DNA from: DASUPK01 sp963833375
Lineage (GTDB): Bacteria > Actinomycetota > Thermoleophilia > Solirubrobacterales > 70-9
Length of the DNA stretch: 64,000 nucleotides
Assembly: GCA_963833375.1 (NCBI GenBank)
Contig: CAWHXR010000007.1
Span: 310,001 to 374,000 of the forward strand
Direction of reading: 5' to 3'
The translations under genes and the position numbers were made by a program. Shown here in pieces: positions 49,822-58,826 of this stretch (within the stretch, counting starts at the first letter, position 1; every line of letters starts with the position of its first letter). The notes under the pieces are model-generated. The model was not told the origin of the DNA. It did no database searches and saw only the letters and a list, made by a program, of their open reading frames with translations.

Positions 49822-51834
49822 CTATCCGAGTGCGGCCGCGAGCTCACCCGGCTCGGTCACCGGCGCCCTGCAGGCGAAGTTCTCGCAGACGTAGGCCGCG
49901 GGCTTGCCCTCGACCGCGGGACGCTCCCGCAACAGCTCTGGTCGCTCGCTTCCCTCCGAGCCCCCGGCGAGCACGACGTGCGGGCGGTGCGCCGAGCGCA
50001 CGACGCCGGCGAGCTCGGCCAGGCGTGCCCCGGCGCCGGAGCCGTTGGCCGGGGCGACCAGGGCAACCTCGCGGACGGGGGAGAGGTGAAAGTCGATCGC
50101 CTGGAGCAGGTGCCCGAAAGCATCGGCGTGCTGCAGCGCGGCGGGCGCGAACATGCGCATGATTCCGAGGGCCCGTTCGGTGTACTCGTTATCGCCCGTC
50201 AGCGCGCCGAGGCGCAGCAGCCCGTAGGCGGCGGAGGAGTTTCCCGAGGGGATCGGGTGATCGCCGAGGTCCTTGCGGCGGGCGATCAGCTCCTCGTGGT
50301 CGTGTGAGGTGGTGAAGAACCCACCGCGCTCGTCGTCGGCGAACCGCTCGATCATCGAGTCCGCCGTCTCGCGCGCCGCATCGAACCAGCGGACCTCAAG
50401 GGTCGCCTCATAGAGCCGGAGCAGCGCCTCCACCAGCAAGGCGTGGTCCTCCAGATAGGCGTTGAGCCGGGCCTCGCCGGCCTTCCAGGTGCGCAGCAGG
50501 TGCCCCTCCGTGTCCCGCATCGACTCCCAGATGAAGCGGGCGCAGCCGGCGGCCGCGTCGAGATAGTCCTGGCGCCTCAGGGCCGCGCCCGCATCGGCGA
50601 GCGTCGCGATCATCAGCGCGTTCCACGCGCAGAGCCGCTTGTCGTCGAGGCCGGGGGGCACCCGCCGCTCGCGCCGGGCCTTGAGCGCGGTACGGGCGTC
50701 GTCGAGCTCCGCCGGCCGCTTGGCGCTGGCGCCGAGCGGCACGTGCAGGATGTTCTTGCCCTCGAAGTTGCCGGCGGCGCTGACGCCCCAGTAGCCGAGC
50801 ACTCGCTCGGTCGCGTCGGTCGCCACGCCGGCCTCGGTGAGCGCCTCGCGCATCTCCTCCTCCGACCAGACGTAGAAGCGCCCCTCCTCGCCCTCGGAGT
50901 CCGCGTCCAGCGCCGAGTAGAAGCCTCCCTCCGGCCCACGCATCGTGCGCAGGGCCCAGTCGAGGGTCTCCATGCAGACGCGCATCCAGCGCTCCTCGCC
51001 CATCATCTGCCAGGCGTGCAGGTAGACCCGCGCGAGCAGGGCGTTGTCGTAGAGCATCTTCTCGAAGTGGGGGACGAGCCAGTTCGGGTCGACCGAGTAC
51101 CGGGCGAAGCCGCCGCCCAGCTGGTCGTAGATGCCGCCGTACATCATCTTGTCGAGGGTGATCTGCACCGGCTGCGTCTCGCCCCGCGCCAACAGGAACT
51201 CCAGAATGCTGGCCGGAGGGAACTTGGGGGCGCCGCCGAAGCCGCCGTTCGACTTGTCGAAGTTCGCCCGCAGGTGGGAGATCGCCGCGTTCATGATCGA
51301 CTCGTCGATCGGCTGAGAGGACTGCTCGACCTTGCCGACGGCTCCCAGGGACTCCCTGATCCGCGCGGAGGCCTCGCGGAGCTCCTCGCGCTGGTTGCGG
51401 TAGGCGCCGGCGGTCGCCTCCAGCACCTGCCTGAAGCTGGGCATCCCCTGGCGGGGCTCGGGCGGGAAGTAGGTGCCTCCGTAGAAGGGGACGCCCTCGG
51501 GGTCGAGGAACACCGTCAGCGGCCAGCCGCCCTGGCCCGTCATTCCCTGGACGGCTTCCATGTAGATGTCGTCGACGTCGGGCCGCTCCTCGCGGTCGAC
51601 CTTGATCGGGACGAAGTGCTCGTTCATGTAGGCGGCGGTCTCGGCCTCCTCGAAGGACTCGCGCTCCATCACGTGGCACCAATGGCAGGCGGAGTAGCCG
51701 ATCGAGAGCAGGATCGGCTTGTCCTGCTCAGCGGCCTCCCCGAGCGCGTCCGCGCCCCACGGCCGCCAGTCGACCGGGTTGTCCTTGTGCTGCAGAAGGT
51801 AGGGGCTGGTTTCCTCGGCGAGGCGATTGGTCAT
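49822..51834 (-). CDS. DUF255 thioredoxin-fold/glycoside-hydrolase-like protein (YyaL/SPATA20 family)
   Basis: About 670 residues. N-terminal NRLAEETSPYLLQHKDNPVD, then the thioredoxin-like active site SIGYSACHWCHVMERESFEE, NEHFVPIKVDREERPDVD, GQGGWPLTVFLDP and GGTYFPPE. The remainder is an alpha/alpha barrel like that of N-acylglucosamine epimerases (ADSEGEEGRFYVWSEEEM; LCAWNALMIATLADAG). The molecular function of the family is not settled. TAGCCT seven bases before 51834 selects this ATG over the GTG at 51852. Confidence 0.93.
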   Translation of the reverse strand: MTNRLAEETSPYLLQHKDNPVDWRPWGADALGEAAEQDKPILLSIGYSACHWCHVMERESFEEAETAAYMNEHFVPIKVDREERPDVDDIYMEAVQGMTGQGGWPLTVFLDPEGVPFYGGTYFPPEPRQGMPSFRQVLEATAGAYRNQREELREASARIRESLGAVGKVEQSSQPIDESIMNAAISHLRANFDKSNGGFGGAPKFPPASILEFLLARGETQPVQITLDKMMYGGIYDQLGGGFARYSVDPNWLVPHFEKMLYDNALLARVYLHAWQMMGEERWMRVCMETLDWALRTMRGPEGGFYSALDADSEGEEGRFYVWSEEEMREALTEAGVATDATERVLGYWGVSAAGNFEGKNILHVPLGASAKRPAELDDARTALKARRERRVPPGLDDKRLCAWNALMIATLADAGAALRRQDYLDAAAGCARFIWESMRDTEGHLLRTWKAGEARLNAYLEDHALLVEALLRLYEATLEVRWFDAARETADSMIERFADDERGGFFTTSHDHEELIARRKDLGDHPIPSGNSSAAYGLLRLGALTGDNEYTERALGIMRMFAPAALQHADAFGHLLQAIDFHLSPVREVALVAPANGSGAGARLAELAGVVRSAHRPHVVLAGGSEGSERPELLRERPAVEGKPAAYVCENFACRAPVTEPGELAAALG

Positions 51835-51841
51835 CGCAGTC

Positions 51842-51847
51842 AGGCTA
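51842..51847 (-). promoter_or_regulatory. -10 hexamer TAGCCT, leaderless start of the DUF255 gene
   Basis: On the minus strand TAGCCT ends 7 bases before the ATG at 51834. Confidence 0.45.
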
Positions 51848-51925
51848 CCCACCCCTTCCCGTTTGACATCGTCGCCCTCGATGAAATGATGCCGATGGCG
51901 CCCACCCGATCAACGGAGAGCCGCG

Positions 51926-52315
51926 ATGAAGGACCTGACGGTGATCATGGAGGACCAGCCCGGGAAGCTGGCTGACCTGGGCGAGGCCACCGGCAGGGCG
52001 GGAGTGAACATCGAGGGCCTCTGCGCGATGGTCGGGGATGGCAAGGGCCTGATCCACCTCCTCGTCGAGGACAGCGTGACCGGGAGGAGGGCGCTAGAGG
52101 AGGCCGGCATCAACGTGGCGGACGAGCGCGAGGCGGTCGTGGTCGACCTCCACGACAAGCCCGGCGCGATGGGCGAGATCGCACGGGACCTCGCCGAGGC
52201 CGGAGTGAACATCGACGTCGCCTACACGATCTTCAGCGGCGTCCGCCTGGTGATCCTCACCGAGGACGTCGAGGCGGCGCGCGGTGCGCTCGACCTGAAC
52301 GGGGCCTCGGGCTAG
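51926..52315 (+). CDS. Protein of two tandem ACT domains
   Basis: 129 residues, two ACT repeats: LTVIMEDQPGKLADLGEATG with AGVNIEGL after it, and VVVDLHDKPGAMGEIARDLA with AGVNIDVAY after it. ACT pairs bind amino acids and usually regulate enzymes. There is no catalytic domain, so it is a stand-alone sensor. A hairpin at 52333-52358 follows the stop. Confidence 0.85.
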   Translation: MKDLTVIMEDQPGKLADLGEATGRAGVNIEGLCAMVGDGKGLIHLLVEDSVTGRRALEEAGINVADEREAVVVDLHDKPGAMGEIARDLAEAGVNIDVAYTIFSGVRLVILTEDVEAARGALDLNGASG

Positions 52316-52332
52316 ATCGCCCCCCGAACGAT

Positions 52333-52358
52333 GGACGGGGCCCCCGAAGGGCCCGTCC
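52333..52358 (+). terminator. Hairpin terminator after the ACT gene
   Basis: GGACGGGGCCC (52333-52343) pairs with GGGCCCGTCC (52349-52358) with one bulged base. The remaining bases to 52489 show nothing recognisable. Confidence 0.6.
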
Positions 52359-52489
52359 AGGAATCGCGCGCTGCGAGTCGACCCCTGGGGACAGCGGACG
52401 AGCGTGATGTGACCCGCTCCGCCCTTGCAGCCGCAGCCGGTCACGCGAAGGACTGGCGCCCTCCTGCACCGCCTGACCGGCGCGGCAAC

Positions 52490-53341
52490 CTAGCGTTGAA
52501 AGATCGCCGCACTCGCCACCAGCCCGCCTGAGACCACCATGACCGCGATCGCGGTCGCGATCGCGGTCGTATACATGCGAGCGAATGCAAGGACCTCCTC
52601 GCTGTGGGCCAAGAGAACCACGCATGTCCCGCCCATCAACGCGAGAGCGACGCCGCACACCGCGGGCGAGACCGAAAGCCGCTCCCGCGGTCGTCCGCGG
52701 TGGCGGATGACTCGGCTCCCGTTCCCTCGAAGCGCAGCCACGGCGCAGAAGAAGAAGGAGGAGGCGACCAGCAGACCGCCCAGTACGTCGCTCGGCAGGT
52801 GCCAGCTGAGCACCAGAAGCAAGATCGAGACCGCGAAGGCGTAGGCCGCCGCGCCGAGGGCCACCGCCGGCCTGATCCGCGCCGGGGCGACCAGCGTGGC
52901 CGCGAGCGCGATGGACATCGCGCCCGTGGCATGCCCGCTCGGGAATGCGTCGGTGCCCACCTGATCGGTCCCGAGCACCGGGTAGAACCGAGGATGCGCG
53001 AGCACCAGCTTCAGGAGCAGGCCCGTCAGATTGGCAGCGGCGACCACCGCGACGGCTGCAAACGCCTCCCGTCGGCGGCCCACCGTCCACCCCCAGGCGA
53101 AGAGCATCGCTGTAGCGGCCATCAGCGGCAGTAGATCGGCCGAATGCAAGAACGGGTTGCCAATCCGACTCAAGGACGGGCTGTTCAGCGCCATGAGGCC
53201 ATGAAGCGCGTCCGCATCCAACCGACCTGCCGGGCCGACGGCATAGGCGAGAACCACCACGCCGGCGAGGGCCGCCCAGCACGAAGCCGCAGCGAAAAGC
53301 GGTGATTTGGCGGTCACGCGCACAGTGTCCACGCCTTGCAT
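52490..53341 (-). CDS. PAP2-family membrane phosphatase
   Basis: 283 residues, about seven membrane segments. The phosphatase signature is complete: KLVLAHPRF (KxxxxxxRx), FPSGHATGAMS and LSWHLPSDVLGG. It probably dephosphorylates undecaprenyl pyrophosphate or phosphatidate at the outer membrane face. The C-terminal helix is encoded by a repetitive stretch with several GCGATCGC-like octamers near 52541-52567. Confidence 0.9.
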   Translation of the reverse strand: MQGVDTVRVTAKSPLFAAASCWAALAGVVVLAYAVGPAGRLDADALHGLMALNSPSLSRIGNPFLHSADLLPLMAATAMLFAWGWTVGRRREAFAAVAVVAAANLTGLLLKLVLAHPRFYPVLGTDQVGTDAFPSGHATGAMSIALAATLVAPARIRPAVALGAAAYAFAVSILLLVLSWHLPSDVLGGLLVASSFFFCAVAALRGNGSRVIRHRGRPRERLSVSPAVCGVALALMGGTCVVLLAHSEEVLAFARMYTTAIATAIAVMVVSGGLVASAAIFQR

Positions 53342-53345
53342 TGTC

Positions 53346-53468
53346 CTACGTTCTGACGCGAACCGGTCGCACGCGACGCGCCGATGCGATGCGGGACGAG
53401 ACGGAGTCCACCTGGGACGGCAGGGTGCCGGTCACCGTGGCGCCCGAGGCGTCGTTGGTCCCGGTGCC
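53346..53468 (-). pseudogene. Possible relic of a DUF11-like surface protein
   Basis: Downstream of the aminotransferase stop, the minus strand has an open stretch GTGTNDASGATVTGTLPSQV followed by DSVSSRI and a basic tail to a TAG at 53346. The TVTGTLP pattern resembles the end of DUF11-type surface repeats. There is no start codon or ribosome site, so it is most likely a gene fragment. Confidence 0.3.
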
Positions 53469-54857
53469 CTAGGAGCCGCTGACGTCCGAGGCGAACGCCT
53501 CGAAGGCCGCCACGTAGCGGTCGATGTGCTCCTGCTCGTGGGCGATCGAGAGGGTCCACTCCTCCTCGACGCCCGGCGTCATGAAGATGCCGTGGTTCAT
53601 GTGGTAGAGCCAGGCGAGGGTGGAGAGGTCGTCGTCCACCTTGGTGAGGTAGTCGCGGTACTCGTAGATCGGCTCCGGGGCGAAGATCACGCAGCCCTTG
53701 GCGCCGAGCCCCTGCGTGTAGGCGGGCAGGCCGTAACGGTCGATGACCTCCTGGCAGCGCGCCTTGAGCGCCTCGTTGGTCGCCTCGAGCTTCTCGTAGG
53801 CGTCCGGGGTGAGGACCTTGGTGAGGGTCGCCTCGGCGGCGGCCATCACGAGCGGGTTGCCGTTGAAGGTGCCGATCTGGTGGACCTTGTCCGAGGCCAC
53901 CACCTCACCCAGCTCAGCCGTCATGCCGATGGCGCCGCCCGGATAGCCCCCGCAGATCGCCTTGGCCAGGCAGATCATGTCCGCTTTCACGCCGAACCGC
54001 TGGGTCGCGCCCCCGTAGGAGATCGTGGCGCCCGTCTTCACCTCGTCGAAGATCAGCTTCACCCCGTGCTCGTCGCAGAGCTCGCGGACGCGCTCGAGGT
54101 AGCCGTCCTTCGGCGGGATGATGTTGATGTTCATCATCGCCGGCTCCATGATCAGCCCGGCGACCTTGCCCGCGTAGCGCTTCAGGACGCCCTCGAGGAT
54201 GTCCGCGTCGTTGAAGGGGACAGGGCGGGTGAGCTCGACGATCGCCTGCGGGTAGCCGTGCCCGAAGGGGATCGGGTTGGGGCTCTCCCGGGGGCCGAGC
54301 TCGTCCAGCTCCGGGTAGCAGGAGACCATCACCGCGTCGTGGTGGCCGTCGTAGGAGCCCTCGATCTTGACGATCAGGTCCCGCTCGGTGGCGCCGCGCG
54401 CCAGGTGGATCGCCGACATCGTTGACTCCGTGCCCGAGTTGGAGAAGCGCCACTGGGGGAGCCCGAAGCGCTCGACCAGGTTCTGCGCCGAGACGATCGA
54501 GCCGTTGGTCGGAGCCGCGAAATGCGTCCCCTCGTCGTGGCGGGCCTTGACGGCCTCCCCGATCACGGGGTTCGCGTGCCCCACGCACATCACGCCGAAG
54601 CCGTTGTGGAAATCGACGTACTCGGAGCCGTCGACGTCCCAGACCAGCGCGCCCTTGCCGCGGTCGATGTAGACCGGCCAGGGGTCGTTGAGCTGGAAGG
54701 AGGAGGGGACGCCGCCGGGCATCACCTTGCGGGCGCGGTCGAAGTACTCGGCGGAGGTGGGGGTGTGCTCCCGGAAGCGCGCCATCTGCTCCTCCGTGAG
54801 CCTGTTGATCACCTTGCGGTCGATCGACGACCCGGCTTCCGTTGCCCGCTGCGCCAT
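53469..54857 (-). CDS. Class III PLP aminotransferase (glutamate-1-semialdehyde-aminomutase-like)
   Basis: 462 residues. Blocks: VMPGGVPSSFQLNDPWPVYI, GFGVMCVGHANPVI, SNSGTESTMSAIHLAR, IEGSYDGHHDAVM, LIFDEVKTGATISYGG (PLP Asp) and CLAKAICGGYPGGAIG (Schiff-base Lys). The overall pattern is of HemL-like proteins, but no other heme genes are near and the PGG-type motifs also occur in amino-acid-specific relatives. It is the last gene of the sucCD-like operon and is coupled to the MFS gene (TGATG), so it probably acts on the imported compound. Confidence 0.9.
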   Translation of the reverse strand: MAQRATEAGSSIDRKVINRLTEEQMARFREHTPTSAEYFDRARKVMPGGVPSSFQLNDPWPVYIDRGKGALVWDVDGSEYVDFHNGFGVMCVGHANPVIGEAVKARHDEGTHFAAPTNGSIVSAQNLVERFGLPQWRFSNSGTESTMSAIHLARGATERDLIVKIEGSYDGHHDAVMVSCYPELDELGPRESPNPIPFGHGYPQAIVELTRPVPFNDADILEGVLKRYAGKVAGLIMEPAMMNINIIPPKDGYLERVRELCDEHGVKLIFDEVKTGATISYGGATQRFGVKADMICLAKAICGGYPGGAIGMTAELGEVVASDKVHQIGTFNGNPLVMAAAEATLTKVLTPDAYEKLEATNEALKARCQEVIDRYGLPAYTQGLGAKGCVIFAPEPIYEYRDYLTKVDDDLSTLAWLYHMNHGIFMTPGVEEEWTLSIAHEQEHIDRYVAAFEAFASDVSGS

Positions 54858-56068
54858 CAGGCCTGGAGCGTATCGGGGACTGGTTCGCGGGCGGCGCCTC
54901 CACCGATGAAGCCCGCGCTGAAGGCCGCGCATGCCAGCGCTGCGGCGGCCGCGAGGTAGAAGGCCGCGCTGTACCCCCCGACCGCCGCGGCGGCGCCCAC
55001 GAGGGGCGATCCGACCAGCATGCCGAGGTCGAAGTTGGCGGTGAAGGTCCCCATCGCGACCCCGCGGCGCTCGGGGCGGACCCGGTTGATCGCGACCAGC
55101 GAGAGCGACGGGAAGAGCAGCGAGAAAGCGGCGCCCATCCCGATCGCTCCCACGATCACGACCGCGAGACCATCGGCTGCGCCCAGCAGGATCAGCCCGA
55201 TCGTCTCGATCAGGGCCGCGCCCACGGCGCAGCGCGCCGCGCCAATGCGGTCGGGTAGCCCGCCCGCGACGAGGCGCGTGGCGACGACGGTCGCAGCGAA
55301 GACGCTGAACACCTCCGGCCCGTGGCCGATGCCGCGCTCGTCCAGGCTGAGGACGATGAACGCCGAGACCGCGGCGAAGCCGACGACGCTGAGCGCGAAG
55401 GTGACGCCGGGGCCGAGGGCCTCGCGGGAGATGAAGGGGCCACGGTCCACGTCCTCCGTGGCCCTGTACTGCTCCGGCAGCTGCGAGGCGATCGCCGCTC
55501 CGAGCAGCGGGGCCCCGGCGGCGAAGGCCCAGACGAGATGGAAGCCGCCCGCGTGCTGCAGCAGGACCCCGATCGGGGGGCCGAGGGTGAGGCCTGTCCA
55601 GATCGCCAGGCCGTAGAGGCCGATCATCCGCCCGCGGCGCTCCTCCGGGGCCATGTCGACGTTCCAGGCCGAGCCGGCCGTGAAGACAGTCCCCTCGCCG
55701 GCGCCGAGGAAGAAGCGGGCGACGATCAGGCCCGGGATCCCGGCCGGGACGAAGTAGAGAAAGCCCGCGGTCGCGGCGAGCAGGGCGCCGACGATCACGG
55801 TCGGCTTGCGGCCACGGCGGTCGGCCAGGTTGCCGGCGATCGGCCGGCAGACGATCCCGGTGAAGGCGAAGGCGCCGGTCACGATCCCGACCTCGAGATC
55901 GGAGCCGTTCAGGTTGCCCTTTACGTAGTGCGGGAGCACGGCGAGCGTCGCGCCCACAGCGAGCAGGCCCAGGTTGGTGACGATGAAGATCCCGGCGAAG
56001 GCGGCCCACTCGGAGTCCATGCGGATCCAGGCGCGCACGGCGGCTGTCGAGCGCCAGGTGGCCATCAT
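54857..56068 (-). CDS. MFS transporter
   Basis: 403 residues, 12 membrane segments. The MFS A motif is GNLADRRGRKPTVIVGALL; GRMIGLYGLAIWTGLTLGPP and RGVAMGTFTANFDLGMLVG follow. The start at 56068 lies within the dispersed repeat C. Being between an acyl-CoA synthetase gene and the aminotransferase, it may import the substrate of this pathway. Confidence 0.88.
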   Translation of the reverse strand: MMATWRSTAAVRAWIRMDSEWAAFAGIFIVTNLGLLAVGATLAVLPHYVKGNLNGSDLEVGIVTGAFAFTGIVCRPIAGNLADRRGRKPTVIVGALLAATAGFLYFVPAGIPGLIVARFFLGAGEGTVFTAGSAWNVDMAPEERRGRMIGLYGLAIWTGLTLGPPIGVLLQHAGGFHLVWAFAAGAPLLGAAIASQLPEQYRATEDVDRGPFISREALGPGVTFALSVVGFAAVSAFIVLSLDERGIGHGPEVFSVFAATVVATRLVAGGLPDRIGAARCAVGAALIETIGLILLGAADGLAVVIVGAIGMGAAFSLLFPSLSLVAINRVRPERRGVAMGTFTANFDLGMLVGSPLVGAAAAVGGYSAAFYLAAAAALACAAFSAGFIGGGAAREPVPDTLQA

Positions 56069-56142
56069 GAATCGGGTTGCTCCTCTGGCAGATCACGGGT
56101 CGCGCTGGCGCGCGCCCTCACATATGCGGTGCACCCTCGCAT
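56067..56142. repeat. Dispersed inverted-repeat motif, nested copy C
   Basis: An inner unit ACGGGTCGC ... GCGCCCTCACAT (56095-56123) resembles copy A. It is enclosed by GGGTTGCTCC on the left and GTGCACCCTCGCAT on the right, which resemble copy B. It fills the gap between the acyl-CoA synthetase and MFS genes. Confidence 0.4.
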
Positions 56143-57581
56143 CACCGCAGCTCTGCGCGCCGGATCTTCCCGCTCGAGGTCTTGGGCAGCTCCTCCGCGA
56201 ACTCGACGATCCGCGGGTACTTGTAGGGGGCGGTGACCCGCTTGACGTGATCCTGGAGCTCGGAGGCGAGCTCGGCCGAGGGCTCGCCGTTCGCCAGCAC
56301 CACGATCGCCCTGACCACCGAGCCGCGATCCTCGTCCGGTGCGGGGACCGCGACGGCCTCGGAGACGGCGGGGTGGGAGACGAGGGCCGATTCGACCTCG
56401 AATGGCCCGACGCGATAGCCGGCCGTGATGATGATGTCGTCGTCTCGGCCCTCGAACCAGAGGTAGCCGTCGCCGTCCTCGCGGACGTGGTCGCCGGTGG
56501 ACCACCACTCGCCCTCGAAGGGCGGCTCACCGAGGTAGTGGCTGAAGAAGCTCGGGACCGACTCGGGGCGGACCTGCAGGTCTCCCTCGACCACCCGGGT
56601 CTCGACCCCGGGCAGGGGCCTGCCCATCGATCCGTCGCGGGTCGGGTCGTCGTCGTCCGGGCGCATCCCAGTGATGGCGCCCGTCTCGGTCTGGCCGTAG
56701 CCGTCCCCGATCGTGATGGCCATGCGCTCGCGGAAGAGCCGGATCACCTCGGGGTTGAGCGGCTCGCCCGCGGAGACCATCCTGCGCAGCGACGGGATCG
56801 GCCTGAGCTCCGCCCCCTTGGCGAGGATCCGGTACTCGGTGGGCGCCTGACAGAGCACGGTGACCCTCTCTCGCTCCAGGACCTCCAGGCGCTGGGCGGG
56901 ATCGAAGCGGGCGTCGTGGAGCAGGGCGGCGGCGCCGTTCAGCCAGGGAGCGATGAAGACGTTTCGGGTCGACTTGGACCAGCCGGGGGCGGCGGTGCAC
57001 CAACACAGGTCGCCCTCTTGCGCTCCCACCCAGTGCTCGGCCTGGAGCCGCTGGCCGAGCAGGTAGCGCTGCGGGTAGACGACCCCTTTCGGGTTCCCGG
57101 TTGTGCCCGAGGTGAAGATGATCACCGCCGGCTCATCGGGGTCGAGGTCGGCCACGTCGGCCGGCGTCTCCTGGGGCAGGTCCTCGTCGAGCGCCTCAGC
57201 GACCTCGGTCAGGTTCATCGCCGGCACGCCCTCGGGGAGCTCTCCGAGCAGCTCCTCCTCGCCGATGCAGAGCTTCGGGTGGGCGGCGTCGATCCTCACC
57301 TCGAGATCCTTGCGGCGGAGTTGCGGATTGCAGGGCATTGCCACCGCACCCATCCGGAAGCAGGCGAGCATCGCCAGGACCCACTCGATCCGGCTGCCGA
57401 CGAGGATCATGACCGCGTCACCCCGGTCGACCCCGCGCGCCGCCATCGCCCCCGAGAGTCCCGCACTGCGGGCGATCAGCTCCCCGAAGTGCCACTCGCG
57501 GCGATTGCCCTCGGCGTCGATTGCGACGATCCCGAGGCGGGACGCCGGCGAGCCCTCCATCACGTCCTCGATGAAGTTCAC
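56142..57581 (-). CDS. AMP-forming acyl-CoA synthetase
   Basis: 479 residues, a little short for the family. The AMP-binding loop is FTSGTTGNPKGVVYP, then DGYGQTETGAITGM, WWSTGDHVREDGDGYLWFEG, GRDDDIIITAGYRVGPFEVE and the catalytic Lys in LPKTSSGKIRRAEL. Substrate unknown; carboxylic acids of short or medium chain are typical for this branch. It lies between the ferredoxin and MFS genes of a minus-strand operon. Confidence 0.92.
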   Translation of the reverse strand: MNFIEDVMEGSPASRLGIVAIDAEGNRREWHFGELIARSAGLSGAMAARGVDRGDAVMILVGSRIEWVLAMLACFRMGAVAMPCNPQLRRKDLEVRIDAAHPKLCIGEEELLGELPEGVPAMNLTEVAEALDEDLPQETPADVADLDPDEPAVIIFTSGTTGNPKGVVYPQRYLLGQRLQAEHWVGAQEGDLCWCTAAPGWSKSTRNVFIAPWLNGAAALLHDARFDPAQRLEVLERERVTVLCQAPTEYRILAKGAELRPIPSLRRMVSAGEPLNPEVIRLFRERMAITIGDGYGQTETGAITGMRPDDDDPTRDGSMGRPLPGVETRVVEGDLQVRPESVPSFFSHYLGEPPFEGEWWSTGDHVREDGDGYLWFEGRDDDIIITAGYRVGPFEVESALVSHPAVSEAVAVPAPDEDRGSVVRAIVVLANGEPSAELASELQDHVKRVTAPYKYPRIVEFAEELPKTSSGKIRRAELR

Positions 57582-57654
57582 GCGCCTAGTCTGACGCGAC
57601 TACCTGTCTTGGCCGATGCCAAGGATGCGCACGACAGCCCTCGATGCCACCCAG

Positions 57655-57909
57655 CTAGCGGCGCAGCTCGGTGCCGTCGTAGAGCTTCTTGACCACCACC
57701 CCGCCCGGGGGCGCGGCCTCGACGCAGAGGTTGCAGAGGACACACTCGTCGAGGTTCTCGTGGACGACCGCGACGTGCCCGTCCTCGTTCGCGTAGATGT
57801 CGACCGGGCAGACCTCCTCGAGCTTCGCGGCCATCTCGGCGTCGTCGCGGAGCTCGTCGGAGACCTCGACGTCGATGAAGACCCCGTGCATCTCCTGGGT
57901 GTCGGCCAT
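57655..57909 (-). CDS. Small ferredoxin-like protein (FixX type)
   Basis: 84 residues. Cysteines occur as EEVCPVDIY and CVLCNLCVEAAP, giving one 4Fe-4S cluster (CxxCxxC plus a distant CP), like FixX-type ferredoxins. It probably passes electrons to or from a partner flavoprotein. The start overlaps the sucD-like stop by one base. A ferredoxin inside a succinyl-CoA-ligase-type operon is unusual. Confidence 0.85.
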   Translation of the reverse strand: MADTQEMHGVFIDVEVSDELRDDAEMAAKLEEVCPVDIYANEDGHVAVVHENLDECVLCNLCVEAAPPGGVVVKKLYDGTELRR

Positions 57910-58826
57910 CAGACCTTCGACCCCAGCCGTGACTTGACGGCGTCGGGGATCTCGTCAATCCGCTCGACCACCGGAATCCCGGCGGACTCGAGGCGGGCGA
58001 TCTTCTGGGTGGCCGAGTCCTCGGCACCCTCGACGATCGTCCCGGCGTGGCCGAAGCTCATCCCCTTCATCTCCTCGTCGTCCATGAACTTGCCGGCCAT
58101 GAAGGCGACGATCGGCAACGCAGAGTCGTTTTCCTCCCGCCAGTCGACCAGTTCGGCCTCCATCCGCCCGCCCGGCTCCGTGTAGATCACGATCGCCTCG
58201 GTCTGCTCGTCCTCCTCGAAGAGGGGCATGAGCTCGGCGTAGGTCGAGCCGATGATCGCGTCGCCGCCGATCGAGACCGCGGTGGAGACGCCGAGGCCGG
58301 CGGCGGTCAGGGTCGAGGAGATCTCGGTGGTCATGCCGCCCGAGCGCGACATCACGCCGATCGAGCCGGGCTCGTAAGCCTTGGCGGCGTCCTTGGCGGG
58401 GCCGCCGATGCCGCCCATCTTGCCGATGCCCGGGGCGATGATCCCCAGGCAGTTGGGGCCGATGATGCGGGCGTCGCGCAGACTCGCGAGCTCGACCATC
58501 TGGGCGACGTCGAGGCGTGGGATCCGCTCGGTGACGACAACGATCAGCTTGATGCCGTTCTCGATCGCCTCGAAGACGGCGTCCTTGGTGAAGGCGGGGG
58601 GGACGGTGACGACCGAGCCGTCGACCGCGGAGCCGTGGTTGGTGACCGCCTGCTCGACGGTGTCGAAGACCGGCACGCCGTGCACGTCGCGGCCCCTGCG
58701 GCCCGGGGTGACTCCGCCGACCACCTTGGAGCCGTAGTCGAGGCACTCCTTGGTCAGGTTGACCGCCTCGCGGCCGGTGATGCCCTGGACGATGAACGTG
58801 AAGTCCTCGTTCAGCAGGATGCTCAT
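57909..58826 (-). CDS. sucD: Succinyl-CoA ligase alpha-subunit-like protein
   Basis: 305 residues from the ATG at 58826, which overlaps the beta-subunit gene by four bases. CoA-binding GITGREAVNLTKECLDYG, GGVTPGRRGRDVHGVPVFD, the IIGPNCLGIIAPG block, MSRSGGMTTEISSTL and the phosphorylated His in SFGHAGTIVEG are present. The protein diverges from housekeeping SucD, and the ligase may activate another dicarboxylic acid such as malate or a substituted succinate. Confidence 0.88.
   Translation of the reverse strand: MSILLNEDFTFIVQGITGREAVNLTKECLDYGSKVVGGVTPGRRGRDVHGVPVFDTVEQAVTNHGSAVDGSVVTVPPAFTKDAVFEAIENGIKLIVVVTERIPRLDVAQMVELASLRDARIIGPNCLGIIAPGIGKMGGIGGPAKDAAKAYEPGSIGVMSRSGGMTTEISSTLTAAGLGVSTAVSIGGDAIIGSTYAELMPLFEEDEQTEAIVIYTEPGGRMEAELVDWREENDSALPIVAFMAGKFMDDEEMKGMSFGHAGTIVEGAEDSATQKIARLESAGIPVVERIDEIPDAVKSRLGSKV

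Noticed and set aside
52539..52570. Repeated GCGATCGC octamers as a regulatory or methylation hotspot
   Set aside because: They encode the repetitive Thr-Ala-Ile C-terminal helix of the PAP2 protein, so codon repetition explains them.
53469..54857. Glutamate-1-semialdehyde aminomutase of heme synthesis (hemL)
   Set aside because: No heme genes are nearby and the gene is coupled to a transporter and CoA ligases; only the broader class III aminotransferase family is supported.
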